NCBI GenBank assembly: GCA_025450445.1
Contig: JANWHN010000060.1
Location: 1 to 56,366, forward strand
Source of the DNA: Anaerolineales bacterium
GTDB lineage: Bacteria; Chloroflexota; Anaerolineae; Anaerolineales; UBA11579
DNA: 56,366 bases
Reading direction: 5' to 3'
The stretch's first letter is position 1. Every line of letters begins with the position of its first letter. Positions 52,425-56,366 of the stretch are shown piece by piece. A program made the position numbers and the translations under genes. The notes beneath the pieces are model-generated. The model saw only the letters and a program-made list of their open reading frames with translations. It had not been told where the DNA came from and made no database searches.

Positions 52425-53366
52425 ATGCAAAATGATTTCCGTTCAACTGATGGGGGAAGCCGAGGTGGCATGGACCAGGATGCAGTCAATAATCTAGTTT
52501 CCGGCGTCTTAGTCGTCGACAAACCTGTCGGCCTGACTTCGCATGATGTCGTGCAGATCATCCGCCGCGGCACCGGCATCCGCCGCGCCGGTCACACCGG
52601 CACGCTCGACCCGCGCGCCTCCGGCGTGCTGGTCGTATTGATCGGTCCGGCCGTTCGTCTCTCCGAATTCGTTTCGGCGGAGGACAAGCGCTATCAAGCA
52701 ACTATTCGTATGGGTTCTTCGACGGACACTTATGACTCCGAGGGAATTAACACTCCCGAAGTTCCTGTGAACGTTGAACGCGAACCTTTTACCGAGTTAC
52801 TCAAGAAATTCGTCGGTGAGATCGAACAGAAGCCACCTCCATATTCGGCAGTAAAAGTTCAAGGCCAAAAGGCCTACGATATGGCTCGCCGCGGCGAAGA
52901 AGTTGACCTCGCTCCGCGTATCATCCATGTTCACAGTCTCGAATTGCTCGAATGGGCGCCGCCGGAAGTCGTCGTTGACGTTCATTGCTCATCTGGCACC
53001 TACGTCCGCTCGCTGGCCCACGACATCGGCGAGCAGTTGGGCGTCGGCGCCCACCTTGTCGGCTTGCGCCGCACTCGCAGTGGTCGCTTTACCTTGCGCG
53101 ATGCCGTTTCCCTTCGCCGTCTGCGCGAAGCCTTCGAGCAGGGTAGTTGGGCTCAGCACCTGATCCCCGCTGCTGAAGCCCTCGCTGATTGGCCAGCCGT
53201 CGAGTTGGACGAAGAGAATCTGCAAAAGATCCGCAACGGCATTCGCATCCCCGCCAAGCCCGAGGACACCGGCTTAGCCCGTGCTGTCAGCAATCAGGGC
53301 GATCTGGTCGCCATCGTCGAAGTCAATAACGGCGAGTGGAAGCCGCGCAAGGTCTTCCTTCAATAG
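52425..53366 (+). CDS. truB: tRNA pseudouridine-55 synthase
   Basis: Isomerises U55 in the T-loop. 313 residues. Motifs: GVLVVDKPVGLTSHDVV, HTGTLDPRASGVL with the catalytic Asp, YQATIRMGSSTDTYDSEG, QKPPPYSAVKVQGQKAYDMAR, SGTYVRSLAHDIG, and a C-terminal PUA-like end. ATG 52425 has AAAGGAAA some 11 nt before it; ATG 52470, with GAGG before it, starts closer to the conserved domain and is an alternative. Last gene of the nusA run. Confidence 0.95.
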   Translation: MQNDFRSTDGGSRGGMDQDAVNNLVSGVLVVDKPVGLTSHDVVQIIRRGTGIRRAGHTGTLDPRASGVLVVLIGPAVRLSEFVSAEDKRYQATIRMGSSTDTYDSEGINTPEVPVNVEREPFTELLKKFVGEIEQKPPPYSAVKVQGQKAYDMARRGEEVDLAPRIIHVHSLELLEWAPPEVVVDVHCSSGTYVRSLAHDIGEQLGVGAHLVGLRRTRSGRFTLRDAVSLRRLREAFEQGSWAQHLIPAAEALADWPAVELDEENLQKIRNGIRIPAKPEDTGLARAVSNQGDLVAIVEVNNGEWKPRKVFLQ

Positions 53367-53390
53367 ACTCCGCTGTCGTCATGCCTTAGT

Positions 53391-53455
53391 CATTCCGAGC
53401 GAGAGCGTTTTGCGTCGCCTTTAGCGACACAGCTCGACGAGGAATTCCTGGGACG
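53391..53455 (+). repeat. ATTCC-type intergenic hairpin repeat
   Basis: CATTCCGAG (53391) and GAGGAAT (53440 region) form an outer ATTCC/GGAAT stem. Inside, GTCGC-CTTTA-GCGAC is a second hairpin. Related in design but not in sequence to the ATTGC repeats. Confidence 0.6.
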
Positions 53456-53538
53456 ACTGTTTCAAAAAAACCGGTCTGAAACGAACCAATGGAATCTTTT
53501 ATAAGCTGGTCTTCTGAATAAACTCAATCTACGACTAT

Positions 53539-53600
53539 CGTCATTGCGAGGCGGCCGAAGGACGGAGCCTGCCCTCGAGCGAAGCGAAGGGTGGCAATCC
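53539..53600 (+). repeat. Intergenic hairpin repeat, copy 6 (long form)
   Basis: ATTGC (53543-53547), a 46-nt inner region with GAGCGAAGCGAAGGG-like sequence, GTG, GCAAT (53594-53598). Outer stem conserved; inner pairing less regular than in copies 1-4. Confidence 0.75.
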
Positions 53601-53635
53601 GGGTTGTTTCCCCGTTTGCGGCCCTTATAATCTTT

Positions 53636-53641
53636 TCTGAT
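53636..53641 (+). promoter_or_regulatory. Putative -10 box of ribF
   Basis: TATAAT in CCCTTATAATCTT, 30 nt before ATG 53672. No FMN riboswitch motif was seen in the leader. Confidence 0.6.
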
Positions 53642-53671
53642 TAAGCTTTCACCTATAGTGAAATCTGGATA

Positions 53672-54631
53672 ATGCAACAATTTGATTCTTTGCAACAAGC
53701 CGATTTAAAAAAAACCCTTCTCACCATTGGGGTATTTGATGGCGTTCACGTTGGCCATCAAAAATTGATCAAAGACCTAACAACGAGTGCGCACGCCGCA
53801 GGCGCGCCAGCCGTTGTACTTACCTTCGACCCGCATCCAGCCGAGGTCTTGCGTGGTCCCCGCGATTCTTTTTATCTCAGCGGGCCGCGCGAGAAAGCCA
53901 ATCAGATCGAGGTGCTGGGCGCGGATGCCTTCATCGTCCAAACTTTCGATCAAAAACTGGCCAATACTTCAGCTCGTGACTTTGTCGTGCAGTTAAAAGA
54001 TCATCTCGGTTTTGAACAGTTGTGGGTCGGGCACGATTTTGCCCTCGGCCACAATCGCGAAGGCGATGTGCCAAAGCTACGCACCTTCGGCGAAGAACTG
54101 AGCTTCTCTGTCCATCTCGTCGAGCCTGTCGAAGTGGATGGCGCCGTCGTTTCCTCATCCCGTATTCGCCGTTTGGTCACTGAAGGCGACGTGCTTGCCG
54201 CCGGTCGTCTTCTCGGACGGCCCTATTCTCTCTCCGGCGAGGTGGTCAGCGGGGCCAAGCGCGGCCGTTCCATCGGCATCCCCACCGCCAACATGCAGGT
54301 CTCTCCAAAGCGCGTCGTGCCCGCCACGGGCGTCTATGTTTGCTGGGCTTATGTAGCCGGCAAACGTTGGGGCGCGGTCACTAACATTGGTTTGCGCCCC
54401 ACCTTCGACGACAAACTGCCTGCGCCAGTTGTTGAAGCCCACATTTTGGACTACGATGGGAGCGAGTTTTACGGGCAGACTCTCGGATTGGATTTTGTTT
54501 CGCGCTTGCGCCCCGAACAAAAGTTCTCGGGCGTCGAGGAACTTCTCGCTCAGATCGGGCGCGATACAGAGCAAGCGCGCGCACAGTTGAGTGTTTTGTC
54601 CGCAGGATGGACTAATGAAGAATTACCTTGA
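53672..54631 (+). CDS. ribF: Bifunctional riboflavin kinase/FAD synthetase
   Basis: Makes FMN and then FAD. 319 residues. N-domain [14 protein letters not shown] (HIGH-like), [25 protein letters not shown] and [15 protein letters not shown]-domain [12 protein letters not shown] and [33 protein letters not shown]. Starts the ribF-thyA-folA run; its last codons overlap thyA. Confidence 0.96.
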   Translation: MQQFDSLQQADLKKTLLTIGVFDGVHVGHQKLIKDLTTSAHAAGAPAVVLTFDPHPAEVLRGPRDSFYLSGPREKANQIEVLGADAFIVQTFDQKLANTSARDFVVQLKDHLGFEQLWVGHDFALGHNREGDVPKLRTFGEELSFSVHLVEPVEVDGAVVSSSRIRRLVTEGDVLAAGRLLGRPYSLSGEVVSGAKRGRSIGIPTANMQVSPKRVVPATGVYVCWAYVAGKRWGAVTNIGLRPTFDDKLPAPVVEAHILDYDGSEFYGQTLGLDFVSRLRPEQKFSGVEELLAQIGRDTEQARAQLSVLSAGWTNEELP

Positions 54632-55409
54632 CCTAATGCAGCACGTCCTCGACCACGGCGTCGAGAAAGAAGACCGCACAGGTACTGGCACGCGCTCCAT
54701 CTTCGGCCACCAGATGCGCTTCGACCTCGCCAAAGGGTTTCCACTTCTCACCACAAAGAAACTGCACCTCAAATCGATCATCTACGAATTGCTCTGGTTC
54801 CTGCGCGGTGAAACAAATATCGCCTATCTAAAAGACAACGGAGTTCGCATTTGGGACGAATGGGCAGATGAACGCGGCGAGCTCGGGCCTGTCTACGGCT
54901 CGCAGTGGCGCTCCTGGCCCTCTCGCGATGGGGAAGCCATCGATCAGATATCTGCTGTTGTCGATCAGATCAAACGCAATCCCGATTCCCGCCGCCTGAT
55001 TGTGAGCGCCTGGAACCCCGCCGACCTGCCGCGCATGGCGCTTCCTCCATGCCATCTACTTTTCCAGTTCTATGTCGCTGATGGCAAATTATCTTGCCAG
55101 CTTTACCAACGCTCCGCAGATATTTTTCTTGGTCTGCCCTTCAATATCGCCTCTTATTCATTATTGACTCTCATGATGGCCCAGGTCAGCGACCTTGAGC
55201 CTGGTGAATTCATCATCTCGCTCGGCGATTGCCACCTCTACTCGAATCATTTTGAGCAAACTCGCCTGCAGCTGACCCGCAAGCCGTTCCCTTCGCCGCG
55301 CATGCAGCTCAATCCAGCGGTCAAAGACATCTTCGGTTTCGATTTCGCCGACTTCAGCCTCCTCGATTACGAAGCACACCCGCACATCAAGGCTGCGGTG
55401 GCTGTGTGA
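54615..55409 (+). CDS. thyA: Thymidylate synthase
   Basis: Converts dUMP to dTMP using methylene-tetrahydrofolate. Starting at ATG 54615, which lies inside the ribF end, it is 264 residues, exactly the E. coli ThyA length. Folate/dUMP residues: [11 protein letters not shown] (about 18-28), YGSQWRSW, catalytic Cys146 in [10 protein letters not shown], and [21 protein letters not shown] lies 8 nt before the ATG. Stop overlaps folA start. The in-frame start at 54591 is less likely. Confidence 0.97.
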   Translation: MKNYLDLMQHVLDHGVEKEDRTGTGTRSIFGHQMRFDLAKGFPLLTTKKLHLKSIIYELLWFLRGETNIAYLKDNGVRIWDEWADERGELGPVYGSQWRSWPSRDGEAIDQISAVVDQIKRNPDSRRLIVSAWNPADLPRMALPPCHLLFQFYVADGKLSCQLYQRSADIFLGLPFNIASYSLLTLMMAQVSDLEPGEFIISLGDCHLYSNHFEQTRLQLTRKPFPSPRMQLNPAVKDIFGFDFADFSLLDYEAHPHIKAAVAV

Positions 55410-55909
55410 TCATCTCGATTATTGCTGCCGTCGATGAACGCGGCGGCATTGGCCGTGAAAACCGGCTGCCCTGGCATCTCTCTGACGACCTCAAACATTT
55501 CCGCCGCCTAACCATGGGCCACCACGTGCTCATGGGCCGCAAGACTTACCAAAGCTCGGCTGGCAAGATGCCCGGCCGCAAGCTCATCGTCCTTTCCCGC
55601 GACCCCAAGTTTGCCGCCGAGGACGCCCATGTTGTCTCCTCCTTTGATGAAGGTGTGGAGTTTGCCCGCACGGCTGGCGAACAAGAATTGTTTGTTATCG
55701 GCGGAGCCCAGGTTTTCGCTCAAGCTTTGCCCGTCGCCCAGCGCTTTTACCTCACCCAGGTCCACGCTGATGCCAAGGCCGATGTTCATTTTCCAACATA
55801 CGATCGGGCTGAATGGAAAGAATTGGAACGTAACGAATTTTCAGCCGGTCCCAAAAATGATCACGCCTTTTCCATAATTCACTTGGAACGCGTAAACACA
55901 GCTCCTTAG
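55406..55909 (+). CDS. folA: Dihydrofolate reductase
   Basis: Regenerates tetrahydrofolate after the ThyA reaction. 167 residues from GTG 55406, overlapping the thyA stop. Motifs: [34 protein letters not shown] with the active Asp (position 27-28 region), [27 protein letters not shown] and a terminal [15 protein letters not shown]. Tight thyA-folA coupling reflects linked chemistry. Confidence 0.96.
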   Translation: MIISIIAAVDERGGIGRENRLPWHLSDDLKHFRRLTMGHHVLMGRKTYQSSAGKMPGRKLIVLSRDPKFAAEDAHVVSSFDEGVEFARTAGEQELFVIGGAQVFAQALPVAQRFYLTQVHADAKADVHFPTYDRAEWKELERNEFSAGPKNDHAFSIIHLERVNTAP

Positions 55910-56004
55910 TCAAATTTTCCCCTGTGGTATCCTAACGGCTGTTTCCAGTTCCCGGCTGGCGCACGCATTGCTTGCCGCGTACCCAACCCAACAAAAATAA
56001 CTGA

Positions 56005-56366
56005 ATGAGTGTCACAACCGTCCCCGCCCATCGCGCGGCAGAATTTACATTGCCCGCCCGCTATCGCACCGATCGCCGCCGCGGTCCGTTGCGCTGGCTA
56101 TTTTCGCATTTCCGCACTTATTGGTGGCTAGGGCTGATCCTCGTTATCGGCGCCGCTTCCAACGGAGCCTTGGCCGCGGTTGTCCCCATCGAGATCGGCA
56201 AAGCTTTCGAAGCCATTCTCGAAAGTCCCCCACAGGTCCAATTGCTCTGGCCGATCGTGTTGGCCATCCTGATCAGTCAATTTGTCCGCAGTGTTTTGCA
56301 ATTTTTGCGCAACTACAGTGCTGAAGTGCTCGGCCAGCTCTTCGAGCGCAATATTCGTGAGGAGCT
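56005..56366 (+). CDS. ABC exporter with N-terminal membrane domain (partial, cut by right edge)
   Basis: About 120 residues visible from ATG 56005. After a basic N-terminus (RYRTDRRRGPLRWLFSHFRTYWW) come two hydrophobic segments (LGLILVIGAASNGALAAVVP and LLWPIVLAILISQFV) and RNYSAEVLGQLFERNIREEL, the first intracellular coupling helix of MsbA/Sav1866-type exporters (RxxxE-L pattern). The ATP-binding half is beyond the edge. Substrate unknown. 95 nt after folA. Confidence 0.82.
   Translation, partial: MSVTTVPAHRAAEFTLPARYRTDRRRGPLRWLFSHFRTYWWLGLILVIGAASNGALAAVVPIEIGKAFEAILESPPQVQLLWPIVLAILISQFVRSVLQFLRNYSAEVLGQLFERNIREE

Larger units (their letters stand above)
53367..53671 (+). other. 305-nt gap between truB and ribF
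   Basis: Contains two hairpin repeats of different families (53392-53455 and 53543-53598) and the ribF promoter (TATAAT, 53636-53641). No ORF or RNA gene recognised. Confidence 0.8.

Noticed and set aside
1007..53600. CRISPR array made of the repeated hairpins
   Set aside because: Copies are single, kilobases apart, with no regular spacers and no cas genes.
53600..53671. FMN riboswitch before ribF
   Set aside because: The leader is too short and lacks the AGGATATG/ACCGAC-type conserved blocks.

Overview
This looks like a chromosomal core-genome segment of a mid-GC, free-living bacterium, most likely a Chloroflexota (Anaerolineae-type) lineage. That placement is inferred from gene content and style: several lipoproteins with Thr/Pro/Ser-rich linkers, three DUF3048 proteins, a sortase with SdrD-B-like domains, a compact IF-2, a NusA with a long C-terminal tail, and many -10 boxes of the form TATACT, TAAAAT or TACAAT placed 6-14 nt before start codons. 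No phage, transposase, integrase, CRISPR array, rRNA or tRNA was seen.

Layout. 0-5.6 kb: RNase Z (cut by the left edge), FtsK/SpoIIIE translocase, and a CbpA-like J protein followed by an HtrA lipoprotein protease. 5.8-11.4 kb: an orphan hybrid-type histidine kinase, a deoxyribosyltransferase-like/GalE/UvrD-PcrA leftward operon, and a small EF-Tu-domain-2-like protein with a Lys/Ala tail. 11.4-18.4 kb: two tandem paralogous lipoproteins coupled to holB (delta prime), a GAF-GAF-PAS histidine kinase coupled to a degenerate metallo-beta-lactamase-fold protein, asparaginase II and an endonuclease III-like glycosylase. 18.4-24 kb: a TPP riboswitch controlling thiN, thiB, a PPOX-like flavoprotein, thiP, thiQ and a DUF402 protein; this is thiamine import plus direct pyrophosphorylation. 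24-35.7 kb: DUF4126 membrane protein, two adjacent DUF3048 proteins, an unrecognised 497-residue protein with a small membrane partner, aconitase, a third DUF3048 protein interrupted by an SdrD-B-like domain, and an MFS transporter. 35.9-41.7 kb: a surface-polysaccharide neighbourhood (GT-C membrane protein, sortase, GT4 glycosyltransferase, heparinase II/III-like protein). 41.8-46.5 kb: a secreted VWA-like/transmembrane/FHA protein coupled to a membrane-anchored PP2C phosphatase, then a CCA/poly(A) polymerase-family enzyme and a GNAT. 46.8-56.4 kb: nusA-ylxR-infB-rbfA-nrnA-truB, then ribF-thyA-folA and the start of an ABC exporter.

The noncoding sequence is rich. I see a TPP riboswitch whose terminator hairpin also carries the thiN Shine-Dalgarno; an attenuator-like hairpin in the nusA leader, with no rimP between it and nusA; several good intrinsic terminators; and six copies of an intergenic hairpin repeat (ATTGC-GA...GTG-GCAAT) whose inner stem changes in sequence but stays self-complementary. 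These, the domain-inside-domain DUF3048 protein and the VWA-FHA/PP2C pair are the most notable points. All functional calls come from reading sequence and recalling family motifs; no database search was run.
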